NCBI GenBank assembly: GCA_963798435.1
Contig: CAWCTF010000006.1
Location: 1-64,000, forward strand
Reading direction: 5' to 3'
DNA from: JALHST01 sp963798435
Lineage (GTDB): Bacteria > Bacteroidota > Bacteroidia > Flavobacteriales > Flavobacteriaceae
Length of the DNA stretch: 64,000 nt
Part shown: one piece after another, positions 57,159 to 64,000 of the stretch
How positions within the stretch are numbered: position 1 is the stretch's first letter
Layout: each line of letters starts with the position of its first letter
Program-made: the position numbers and the translations under genes
Notes under the pieces: model-generated
Database searches by the model: none
What the model was told of the DNA's origin: nothing
What the model saw: only the letters and a program-made list of their open reading frames with translations

Positions 57159-58160
57159 ATGGGGCTATTTGGTAAAAGAGACCCGCTACAGATCATTGCC
57201 TTCCAATCGTATGGCACGGAAACGCAACTCTATGTGCGTGGAAGGGCGCTCGAAGACGAACACATCGACCTTTCCCAAAAAGGCTTTTTCAATTTGCTGT
57301 TGAATAGCTATAAGCGGTTTAAAACAGATGAGATTCGGAATACACCCATTACCATCAGCTTTCCCAATGGGGTCGTATTTTATGAAAAAACAGACGGTGA
57401 AGGCTATTTTCTCAGTAGTCGGCACATTGGGAATCTGGGAATAAATGCGAATAGTGAGGGCTGGTTGCTTTATGAAATCGCTTTTAACGATCCGACATTA
57501 AAAATGGAAATACAACAGCAGAACCGTTTCCCAGGTGCTATGTTGATTCCTTCAACGACATCTGATTTCGGGATAATCAGTGACATTGATGATACCATAA
57601 TGCATACAGGGGTAGTTTCATCCTTAAAATGGCAGGTTATCATAAACACCTTTTTTATAAGGGCCCAAAGGCGAAAACCAATCCATGGTTCCGCCCATGT
57701 ATATCATCAATTACATCGCGGACCGTCGGGGAAAAAAGCAAACCCGATTTTTTATGTAAGCCATAGTCCATGGAACCTCTATCGCTATCTGGAATTATTC
57801 CTAAAGACCAATGAGTTTCCGAAAGGGCCAATATTGTTGCGCAGTATGTCGAGTATTTGGGATAGAAGAGCCCAAACGCCTCAAAAACAACATGAAATAG
57901 AGAACATCCTCAAAACGTACCCTGAACTTGCTTTTCTTTTGATTGGGGATTGTGGGGAGCATGATCCAGATATCTATATCGAAATTGCCCAGGCTTTTCC
58001 CGGTCGTATCATGGCAATCTATTTGAGAATGGTTGCTGATATAAGGCGAATGGATCGGGTTGAAAGACTGGTCAAAAAAAATGCTTCGTTACCGATTATA
58101 ATGGTCCAAAAGAGTCGGGATATCGCGGAACATGCACGAAAAATGCGTTTTATTAAATAA
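57159..58160 (+). CDS. APP1-type phosphatidate phosphatase domain protein (DUF2183)
   Basis: This 333-aa protein has an N-terminal beta-rich region and a HAD-like APP1 catalytic domain starting at FGIISDIDDTIMHTGVVS (DxDxT nucleophile motif near 145-149), with FYVSHSPWNLY and LIGDCGEHDPDIY downstream. Yeast App1 is a phosphatidate phosphatase; bacterial members are presumed to act on lipids or other phosphoesters. No signal peptide is seen. It converges with the deoxynucleoside kinase gene. Confidence 0.86.
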   Translation: MGLFGKRDPLQIIAFQSYGTETQLYVRGRALEDEHIDLSQKGFFNLLLNSYKRFKTDEIRNTPITISFPNGVVFYEKTDGEGYFLSSRHIGNLGINANSEGWLLYEIAFNDPTLKMEIQQQNRFPGAMLIPSTTSDFGIISDIDDTIMHTGVVSSLKWQVIINTFFIRAQRRKPIHGSAHVYHQLHRGPSGKKANPIFYVSHSPWNLYRYLELFLKTNEFPKGPILLRSMSSIWDRRAQTPQKQHEIENILKTYPELAFLLIGDCGEHDPDIYIEIAQAFPGRIMAIYLRMVADIRRMDRVERLVKKNASLPIIMVQKSRDIAEHARKMRFIK

Positions 58161-58176
58161 CGATTGGTCTGAAGGG

Positions 58177-58791
58177 CTAGAATAGACCATTGATTTCAGC
58201 ATCTATTCTATTGATAATAATGCCCAAATCCTCAGGTTTATCTACAAAATCCAGGGTATCAACGTCGACCACCAGAAGGTTTCCTTTTTCATACGTATGT
58301 GCCCAGGCTTCATAACGCTCGTTCAATCGGCTTAGATAATCGATTGAAATCGAGTTCTCATAATCCCTGCCGCGCTTATGTATCTGCTTTACCAAGTTCG
58401 GTATCGAACTCCGAAGATAAATTAGCAGGTCGGGCGGTTGTACTAAACTTTCCATCAGTTCAAAAAGACTTGAATAGTTGTTGAAATCCCGGATGGTCAT
58501 AAGCCCCATGGCATGCAAGTTGGGGGCGAAAATAAAGGCATCTTCATAAATTGTACGATCTTGGATGATATTTTTGCCACTTTCCCTGATCTTCAATATT
58601 TGGCGATACCTACTGTTCAAAAAGTAAATTTGGAGATTAAAGCTCCAGCGTTCCATCTGATTATAAAAATCATCCAAATAAGGATTGTCGACAACATCCT
58701 CATAATGCGCTTCCCAATTATAGTGTTTGGCCAATAATTTCGTCAAAGTGGTTTTTCCAGCTCCAATGTTCCCTGCAACGGCAATGTGCAT
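58177..58791 (-). CDS. deoxynucleoside kinase (deoxyadenosine/deoxyguanosine kinase type)
   Basis: This 204-aa salvage kinase phosphorylates deoxynucleosides. Seen: P-loop GNIGAGKTT (7-15), the substrate Glu in YEDVVDNPYL, the D/ERS-type motif QDRTIYED and the lid region HKRGRDYE. Length fits the bacterial dNK family. It is divergent from metK; a perfect inverted repeat lies 49 bp upstream. Confidence 0.93.
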   Translation of the reverse strand: MHIAVAGNIGAGKTTLTKLLAKHYNWEAHYEDVVDNPYLDDFYNQMERWSFNLQIYFLNSRYRQILKIRESGKNIIQDRTIYEDAFIFAPNLHAMGLMTIRDFNNYSSLFELMESLVQPPDLLIYLRSSIPNLVKQIHKRGRDYENSISIDYLSRLNERYEAWAHTYEKGNLLVVDVDTLDFVDKPEDLGIIINRIDAEINGLF

Positions 58792-58839
58792 TCTCCCTAT
58801 GTTTATTGGTTAGATTCTCGAGTTTACTCAAATGGTACA

Positions 58840-58858
58840 CAATATACAAAGTATATTG
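58840..58858. promoter_or_regulatory. palindrome between dNK and metK genes
   Basis: CAATATAC-AAA-GTATATTG is a perfect inverted repeat with 8-bp arms. It lies 49 bp upstream of the kinase start and about 77 bp upstream of the metK -7 box. Its form suits a dimeric repressor operator; no regulator gene is adjacent. Confidence 0.45.
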
Positions 58859-58934
58859 AGCCTGCGAAAAAATAGTTGTTGAAATACCTACAAAATAAAG
58901 TCTTGGTGAAATTTTTATTTCATTGGTAAATATG

Positions 58935-58942
58935 TACTTTTG
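58935..58942 (+). promoter_or_regulatory. metK -7 promoter box
   Basis: TACTTTTG fits TAnnTTTG. Transcription would start near 58949, just before the aptamer at 58956. No TTG at 17-23 bp was found. Confidence 0.5.
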
Positions 58943-58955
58943 CCTATCTTAATTT

Positions 58956-59027
58956 GTGAGGAAGGATTTGACTGATTGCAACCTCGTGCCCTACTTTTTA
59001 ATCGGGTATAAAATGCTAAAGCAGGTC
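58956..59027 (+). ncRNA. SAM-II-like riboswitch aptamer in the metK leader
   Basis: The leader contains the conserved core of SAM-II aptamers in order: P1 arm GAGG (58958-58961), loop with GGATTTGACTGATTGCAA (58964-58981), closing CCTC, a small inserted hairpin TGCCC/GGGTA, then AAAATGCTAAAG (59010-59021) and CAGGTC. This matches the known H-type pseudoknot class (GATTT..AC..ATTGCAA, AGCTAAA). SAM-II is reported from alphaproteobacteria and Bacteroidota in front of methionine and SAM genes, so metK, the SAM synthetase, is a sensible target. The 85 nt before the ATG should form the expression platform. Confidence 0.75.
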
Positions 59028-59057
59028 GTTGCGTTCCGATTTCGGAGGCATCTGAAA

Positions 59058-59089
59058 CTTTAGCCTTCTGGCAATCCTTTTTCAAATCC
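59058..59089 (+). promoter_or_regulatory. anti-aptamer segment of the metK leader
   Basis: CTTTAGC (59058-59064), GCAATC (59071-59076) and CAAATCC (59083-59089) are exact complements of the three conserved aptamer blocks GCTAAAG (59015-59021), GATTGC (58974-58979) and GGATTTG (58964-58970), in mirror order. Pairing would dissolve the aptamer and occupy the area just before the metK start. This is inferred to be the switching element. Confidence 0.5.
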
Positions 59090-59111
59090 AAATCATCCAA
59101 AATTAATTTTT

Positions 59112-60368
59112 ATGTCGTATTTGTTTACGTCCGAATCGGTAAGTGAAGGACACCCTGATAAAATTGCCGATCAAATAAGCGATGCCCTTTTGGATAATTT
59201 TTTGGCATTCGATCCGGAAAGTAAGGTTGCTTGTGAAACGTTGGTTACTACAGGACAGGTGATTTTGGCCGGTGAGGTTAAAAGCCATACTTATTTGGAT
59301 GTTCAACAGATTGCTCGGAACGTTATTAATAAGATTGGTTATACGAATGGTGATTATCAGTTTAGTGGCGATTCGTGTGGGGTCATTTCATTGATTCATG
59401 AGCAATCAAAGGACATCAATCAAGGAGTTGACCGTGGTTCAAAGGAAGAACAAGGGGCGGGAGATCAAGGAATGATGTTTGGTTATGCAACTCGTGAAAC
59501 GGCGAATTATATGCCGTTGGCCCTCGATATTTCACATAAAATACTTCAGGTATTAGCAGAATTAAGGAGGGAAAATACCGAAATTCCGTATTTGCGGCCC
59601 GATGCGAAGGCGCAGGTGACTATTGAATATTCTGACGGGAATGTGCCCCTTCGTATCGATACAATCGTGGTTTCTACGCAACACGATCCCTTTGATGCCG
59701 ACGATGTGGCCATGCTTGCCAAGATCAAAAAAGATATTATTTCAATCTTGATACCAAGGGTTCGGAAACGTTTGCCGGCGCATATCGGAATTCTTTTCGA
59801 TGATCAAATAAAATATCATATCAATCCGACCGGGAAATTTGTAATTGGCGGTCCCCATGGCGATACGGGCCTTACAGGACGAAAAATAATTGTAGACACC
59901 TATGGGGGCAAGGGTGCCCATGGAGGGGGTGCGTTTAGTGGAAAAGATCCTAGTAAGGTAGATAGGAGTGCAGCATATGCTGCGCGTCATGCTGCTAAAA
60001 ATCTGGTGGCGGCTGGGGTAGCCGATGAAATATTGGTTCAGGTGAGCTATGCCATTGGCGTGGTAAATCCGACTTCGATCTTTGTTGATACCTTCGGGAC
60101 TTCCAAAGTGTCGATGACCGACGGGGAAATCGCCATCATAGTATCAAAATTATTTGATATGCGACCCTTTGCCATTGAAGAACGCCTGAAGCTGAGAAAC
60201 CCTATTTATTTAGAGACGGCGGCTTACGGGCATATGGGCAAGGAACCCCAAAAAGTGACTAAGGTTTTTGAATCACCTTACAATGGTCGGGTTGAGAAAG
60301 AAGTTGAGCTTTTTACTTGGGAAAAGTTGGATGCCCTGGAAAAAGTAAAGGCTGCCTTTGATTTATAA
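59112..60368 (+). CDS. metK: S-adenosylmethionine synthetase
   Basis: This 418-aa protein joins methionine and ATP to SAM. Seen: SVSEGHPDKIADQISDA near the start, the loop GAGDQGMMFGYA, and the phosphate-binding GGKGAHGGGAFSGKDPSKVDRS with metal and K+ ligands. Length is slightly above the 380-400 aa common in other phyla but usual in Bacteroidota. It is expressed from its own promoter with a SAM-II-like leader. Next in line is the SAM-I-controlled metY unit. Confidence 0.97.
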   Translation: MSYLFTSESVSEGHPDKIADQISDALLDNFLAFDPESKVACETLVTTGQVILAGEVKSHTYLDVQQIARNVINKIGYTNGDYQFSGDSCGVISLIHEQSKDINQGVDRGSKEEQGAGDQGMMFGYATRETANYMPLALDISHKILQVLAELRRENTEIPYLRPDAKAQVTIEYSDGNVPLRIDTIVVSTQHDPFDADDVAMLAKIKKDIISILIPRVRKRLPAHIGILFDDQIKYHINPTGKFVIGGPHGDTGLTGRKIIVDTYGGKGAHGGGAFSGKDPSKVDRSAAYAARHAAKNLVAAGVADEILVQVSYAIGVVNPTSIFVDTFGTSKVSMTDGEIAIIVSKLFDMRPFAIEERLKLRNPIYLETAAYGHMGKEPQKVTKVFESPYNGRVEKEVELFTWEKLDALEKVKAAFDL

Positions 60369-60408
60369 TTTTATGGTTAAAAATTAGGAAAATCAATTGC
60401 CCCATCCT

Positions 60409-60416
60409 TATATTTG
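60409..60416 (+). promoter_or_regulatory. metY -7 promoter box
   Basis: TATATTTG is a perfect TAnnTTTG match, 41 bp after the metK stop. A TTG at 60397-60399 is too near (9 bp) to be the normal partner. Start near 60423, ahead of the SAM-I aptamer. Confidence 0.5.
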
Positions 60417-60446
60417 CGAATCAAAAGTTCAAACACGTATTGAAAA

Positions 60447-60568
60447 GTTATCAAGAAAGGTGGAGGGAATAGACCCTTTGAAACCTTAGCAACCCTTTGA
60501 TTGTCCCGAAATCTATCGGCATTAAAGAAGGTGCTACATTCTATCACGCCGGTGGCGTGACAGATAAC
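60447..60568 (+). ncRNA. SAM-I (S-box) riboswitch
   Basis: The S-box core is clear: P1 GTTATC/GATAAC (60447-60452 with 60563-60568), AAGAAAGGTGGAGGGA, CCCTTTGAAACCTTAGCAACC, and the J/P3-P4 part AAGAAGGTGCTA. It lies in the leader of metY. SAM binding is expected to close the P1 helix and favour termination at the hairpin 60622-60660, turning off metY and the MetX-aspartokinase gene. Confidence 0.93.
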
Positions 60569-60621
60569 GAAACCAAATTACTATCGTAATTTTTCGCTTT
60601 CTTCTTAACTCTTTGATTTAA

Positions 60622-60660
60622 CTTATTCACGACGTCGGTGAAATAAGGTTTGGATTTTTT
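60622..60660 (+). terminator. candidate riboswitch-controlled terminator
   Basis: CTTATTCAC (60622-60630) pairs with GTGAAATAAG (60638-60647, one bulged A) around GACGTCG and is followed by GTTTGGATTTTTT. Position between aptamer and metY start fits the expression platform. Confidence 0.6.
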
Positions 60661-60715
60661 AATCTATTATTCTCCATGGAAAATCCATGGGTTAACCATT
60701 AAAAAATCAAGAATC

Positions 60716-62008
60716 ATGAGTGATCAAAAATTTTCAACAAATGCATTGCACGCCGGGCACGATACCAAAGCACACGGCGGAACCCGAGCAGTACCTATTT
60801 ATCAGAGTACTGCCTACGTATTCAATAATTCAGATCATGCGGCCAATCTATTCTCCTTGGCCGAATTCGGAAATATTTATACCAGGATAAATAACCCTAC
60901 GAACGATATTCTCGAGCAGCGCTTGGCGGCCTTGGAAGGCGGCATTGCCTCAGTAGTTACCGCCTCTGGCACGGCGGCCCTGAATACGGCACTGTTGGTG
61001 CTCTTAAAAGCAGGCGATCATATCGTGGCTTCCAATAGCCTTTATGGGGGCACCTATAATTTATTAAGCGTAACCCTTCCTCGATTAGGTATTACAACGA
61101 CCTTTGTAGACCCGGATGATGCCAAGAATTTTGAAAAAGCGATCCAGGAAAATACGCGGGCTATTTTTGTCGAATCCTTGGGAAATCCGAAATTGGATGT
61201 CTTAGACCTCAGGGCAATCGCGTCAGTGGCACAGGCTGCTAAAATACCCTTTATAGTCGATAATACAGTCCCAAGCCCAGCGCTTTTAAATCCGATTGAA
61301 CATGGTGCCAATATAGTGATCCATTCCCTTACCAAGTTTATTAACGGTAATGGAACAGCCCTAGGCGGTGCCATTATTGATGCAGGTACCTTTAATTGGG
61401 CCAATGGAAAATTCCCGGAGTTCACAGAACCTTCTGCAGGCTATCATGGTTTAGTATATCATGAGGCCTTAGGGCCGGCAGCCTTTATTGCAAAAGCACG
61501 CATCGAAGGCCTTCGGGATCATGGTGCCTGTTTAAGTCCGTTTAATGCCTTTCAGATAATCCAAGGCCTTGAGACCTTGGATATTCGTATGAAAAAGCAT
61601 AGTGAGAATGCCCTCGCCTTGGCCCAATGGTTGCAAGATCAAAAAGAGGTGACCTGGGTGAATTACCCTGGCTTGAAGACCAGTAAATACCATGCCAAGG
61701 CAGCGGAATATTTGCCCAAAGGTCAAAGCAGCCTAGTAACTTTTGGTGTAAAAGGCGGGTATGAGTCTGCTAAGAAGATTGCCGATGAAACAAAATTATT
61801 TTCATTGTTGGCCAATATCGGGGATACAAAATCCTTGATCATACATCCTGCCAGTACGACCCACCAACAATTAGACGATGCAGCACAGGTCGCGACCGGG
61901 GTTACAAAGGATCTGATCCGATTGTCGGTAGGCCTGGAAGATATCGAAGATCTAAAGAATGATCTAAAAAACGCCTTTGCCACCATTGATAAATCGGTAT
62001 TGGCCTAG
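60716..62008 (+). CDS. metY: O-acetylhomoserine aminocarboxypropyltransferase (sulfhydrylase)
   Basis: This 430-aa PLP enzyme makes homocysteine (or methionine) from O-acetylhomoserine and sulfide (or methanethiol). The start at 60716 (MSDQKFSTNALHAGHD) is chosen; the frame extends to 60650, but that start lies within the tail of the terminator hairpin. Seen: the family pattern YTRINNPTNDILEQRLAALE, PLP lysine K207 in HSLTKFINGNG, and LSVGLEDIEDL near the end. It is under SAM-I control and followed by a gene whose N-terminal domain is a homoserine acetyltransferase, giving substrate and enzyme in one operon. Confidence 0.94.
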   Translation: MSDQKFSTNALHAGHDTKAHGGTRAVPIYQSTAYVFNNSDHAANLFSLAEFGNIYTRINNPTNDILEQRLAALEGGIASVVTASGTAALNTALLVLLKAGDHIVASNSLYGGTYNLLSVTLPRLGITTTFVDPDDAKNFEKAIQENTRAIFVESLGNPKLDVLDLRAIASVAQAAKIPFIVDNTVPSPALLNPIEHGANIVIHSLTKFINGNGTALGGAIIDAGTFNWANGKFPEFTEPSAGYHGLVYHEALGPAAFIAKARIEGLRDHGACLSPFNAFQIIQGLETLDIRMKKHSENALALAQWLQDQKEVTWVNYPGLKTSKYHAKAAEYLPKGQSSLVTFGVKGGYESAKKIADETKLFSLLANIGDTKSLIIHPASTTHQQLDDAAQVATGVTKDLIRLSVGLEDIEDLKNDLKNAFATIDKSVLA

Positions 62009-62066
62009 CAAATAAAGGGTCGGCACCTAGCAGATAGTGGCCGGCCCATATCGATAACCCTTGAAT

Positions 62067-64000
62067 ATGCTGCATCATATACATCTTAAAAACTTCACCA
62101 CCCTAAATGGTGCGGTCCAGGATATAGCACTTTCCTATCAGCTGTTCGGAAAAGAGCTTCATACCGCGCCCATTGTTCTGGTAAACCATGCGCTTACAGG
62201 AAATTCACACATTACTGGAGACCAAGGATGGTGGTCATCTTTGATCGGTGATGCGAAATGTATCGATACCTTGAAATATACGGTACTATCATTTAACATT
62301 CCTGGAAACGGGTATGACGGCTTTGTAATCGATAACTATAAAGACTTTGTCGCAGGAGATGTGGCCCGTATTTTTTTGATGGGCCTTGAACATCTTAAAA
62401 TAAAGCGATTATTTGCCATAATCGGAGGGTCACTGGGAGGTGGCATTGCTTGGGAAATGGCGGCCATAAACCCAAAAATCACGGAGCATCTAATTCCTGT
62501 GGCCTCTGATTGGAAATCAACCGATTGGTTGATTGCCAATTGTCAGATACAGGAGCAATTCTTGGTCAATTCGAAACATCCCGTGCAGGATGCCCGCATG
62601 CATGCCATGCTGTGCTACAGGACCCCTGAATCTTTCAAGGAACGATTTAAAAGGAGTACCAATGAAGAATTGCAGGTATTCAATGTTGAGAGCTGGTTGA
62701 TGCACCATGGGGAAAAATTACGGGATCGATTTCAATTATCTGCTTATAAGTTGATGAATCAGCTATTAAGAACCATTGATATCAATCGAAATGGGGAAAA
62801 GGCGTTTATTGATTTACAAAACAGTGATACCAACATCCATATTATTGGTGTTGATTCTGACCTTTTTTTTACGGCCAAGGAAAATAAGGAAACATTTCGG
62901 CAATTGGCACAGGCCAATAGCAATGTGACCTATGGCGAAGTACAGTCCCTTCATGGCCATGATGCTTTTTTGATCGAGTTTGAGCAGATGCAAAAACTTC
63001 TGGATGGTATTTTTAATGAGAGTGCACTGCAGCAAAAAATCAAAGTGCTGAAATTTGGCGGGAAATCCCTGAGTAATGGTGAGGGTCTTGACAATGTCCT
63101 TGATATCATTCGCTATAAAGTAGAAAATAAAGAGAAAATAGCGGTAGTGCTTTCGGCGCGTGAAAAAGCGACCGATCAGTTGGAGCTGATTTTAGAAAAG
63201 GCGGCACATGGGGAGGATTATTCAAAGGATTTCGGGAAATTCGAAAAATATCAAACACATACCTATAAAAACGTAAACCTTAACGAAGAATATGCTGCTT
63301 TGGTCAAGTTGTTCGATGGGGTTTTCCTTGTTGGGGATTACAGCGCCAAGACCAAGGATCAGGTGCTGGCATATGGTGAGATTATATCGGCCAAACTGCT
63401 TACCAAATTATTGATTGGCAAAGGAATACAAGCTGAATTTATAGATTCCAGGAAGCTCATTAAAACAGATGACTCTTTTGGGGATGCCAACGTACTGGAA
63501 GGCATATCGAAGGAGAATGTACTTCGTGTATTCAATAAATTAGGCGCTGAAACGGTACCCGTAATTACCGGTTTTATTGGTGCGACGTTAGCCGATGAGA
63601 CAACTACCCTGGGGCGAAACGGGAGTAATTATTCGGCCGCTTTGATTGCCAATTTTTTAGATGCAGAGGAACTTCAGAACTATACCCATGTAGATGGTAT
63701 TTTTACCGCCAATCCAGATTTTGTACCCGATGCGAAGCGAATATCGCACTTATCATATGCCGAAGCCAATGAGCTGGCAAGTTTTGGGGCCAATATTCTG
63801 CATGCAAAGACCATTATCCCCTTAATAGAAAAGAACATTCCCCTGCGAATTTTAAACACCTTCAATAAAGATAATGAAGGCACATTGATCAGTGCTAAAA
63901 CGACCCGAGAAGGAATTAAGTCGCTTTCGGTCATAGAAAACGTCTCACTCATTAATTTAGAGGGGAGGGGACTCTTAGGTAAAGTTGGTGTTGATGCACG
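62067..64000 (+). CDS. MetX-like domain fused to aspartokinase (partial, runs off the right edge)
   Basis: An open frame runs from the ATG at 62067 to the window end (644 codons, no stop). Residues 1 to about 320 are an alpha/beta-hydrolase of the homoserine O-acetyltransferase (MetX) type: NHALTGNSHITG, GWWSSLIG, nucleophile Ser122 in GGSLGGG, likely Asp265 (VDSDLFF) and His298 (HGHDAF). From about 325 an aspartokinase follows: KVLKFGGKSL, AYGEIISAKLL, GFIGAT, TTTLGRNGSNYSAAL, DGIFTANPDFVPDA, then the start of an ACT region (VSLINLEGRGL). A homoserine dehydrogenase domain is expected beyond the edge, as in ThrA. It is 58 bp behind metY in the SAM-I operon. Confidence 0.88.
   Translation, partial: MLHHIHLKNFTTLNGAVQDIALSYQLFGKELHTAPIVLVNHALTGNSHITGDQGWWSSLIGDAKCIDTLKYTVLSFNIPGNGYDGFVIDNYKDFVAGDVARIFLMGLEHLKIKRLFAIIGGSLGGGIAWEMAAINPKITEHLIPVASDWKSTDWLIANCQIQEQFLVNSKHPVQDARMHAMLCYRTPESFKERFKRSTNEELQVFNVESWLMHHGEKLRDRFQLSAYKLMNQLLRTIDINRNGEKAFIDLQNSDTNIHIIGVDSDLFFTAKENKETFRQLAQANSNVTYGEVQSLHGHDAFLIEFEQMQKLLDGIFNESALQQKIKVLKFGGKSLSNGEGLDNVLDIIRYKVENKEKIAVVLSAREKATDQLELILEKAAHGEDYSKDFGKFEKYQTHTYKNVNLNEEYAALVKLFDGVFLVGDYSAKTKDQVLAYGEIISAKLLTKLLIGKGIQAEFIDSRKLIKTDDSFGDANVLEGISKENVLRVFNKLGAETVPVITGFIGATLADETTTLGRNGSNYSAALIANFLDAEELQNYTHVDGIFTANPDFVPDAKRISHLSYAEANELASFGANILHAKTIIPLIEKNIPLRILNTFNKDNEGTLISAKTTREGIKSLSVIENVSLINLEGRGLLGKVGVDA

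Noticed and set aside
60650..60715. Longer metY start at 60650
   Set aside because: It falls in the tail of the riboswitch terminator hairpin, and the family N-terminus begins at 60716.

Overview
The window is chromosomal DNA of a gliding marine-type Flavobacteriaceae bacterium (Bacteroidota). The evidence is: gliding lipoprotein GldJ and type IX secretion protein PorV, promoters of the Bacteroidota form TTG-N(17-23)-TAnnTTTG, scarce Shine-Dalgarno sites, DUF5686 and 2TM proteins, PafA, and an L-fucose catabolic operon as found in algal-polysaccharide degraders. Genus is not resolved; Zobellia, Maribacter and Arenibacter relatives would fit.

Layout. 1-6058: glutamate synthase (gltD, frameshifted gltB). 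6484-9115: acyl-CoA dehydrogenase and a Glu/Leu dehydrogenase. 9132-13959: NhaD antiporter, ExbB-ExbD-TonB-like operon and folC. 13979-15318: a promoter, eight near-identical 77-bp tRNA-Val-like units, an intact tRNA-Val(UAC), and two GIY-YIG gene copies (one broken) that each follow a tRNA-Val 3' end plus terminator. 15281-24102: an eight-gene minus-strand operon for non-phosphorylative L-fucose breakdown (permease, two SDRs, fuconate dehydratase, FAH-type hydrolase, L-lactate oxidase). 24474-29463: tRNA-Val(GAC), murF, gldJ, porV, with porU missing from its usual place. 29541-34669: cdd, pdhA, frameshifted pdhC (E2), M28 peptidase, SDR. 34673-43610: GNAT, SprT-like, frameshifted manC, DUF389, Mla-type ABC pair, pafA, murI, dfrA, 2TM protein. 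43883-50448: CBM48 protein, thyA, nucleoside transporter, bifunctional nuclease, etfA/etfB, pdhB. 50556-58791: frameshifted DUF5686 protein, soluble and membrane pyrophosphatases, TonB, APP1 phosphatase, deoxynucleoside kinase. 58935-64000: methionine/SAM region: metK behind a SAM-II-like aptamer, then a SAM-I riboswitch controlling metY and a MetX-aspartokinase fusion that runs off the right edge.

How the genes work together. The fucose operon converts L-fucose to pyruvate plus L-lactate, and the last gene oxidises lactate to pyruvate. The pyruvate dehydrogenase genes are split (pdhA-pdhC at 30-33 kb, pdhB at 49 kb). The right end forms a SAM-feedback regulon in which two structurally unrelated riboswitch classes sit in front of consecutive transcription units.

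The most unusual structure is the transcribed 77-bp tRNA-like array with its adjoining GIY-YIG modules. A caution: six sites in four genes (gltB, pdhC, manC x3, DUF5686 gene) each carry exactly one extra base. That looks more like consensus or assembly error than true decay, because gltB and pdhC products are otherwise fully conserved.
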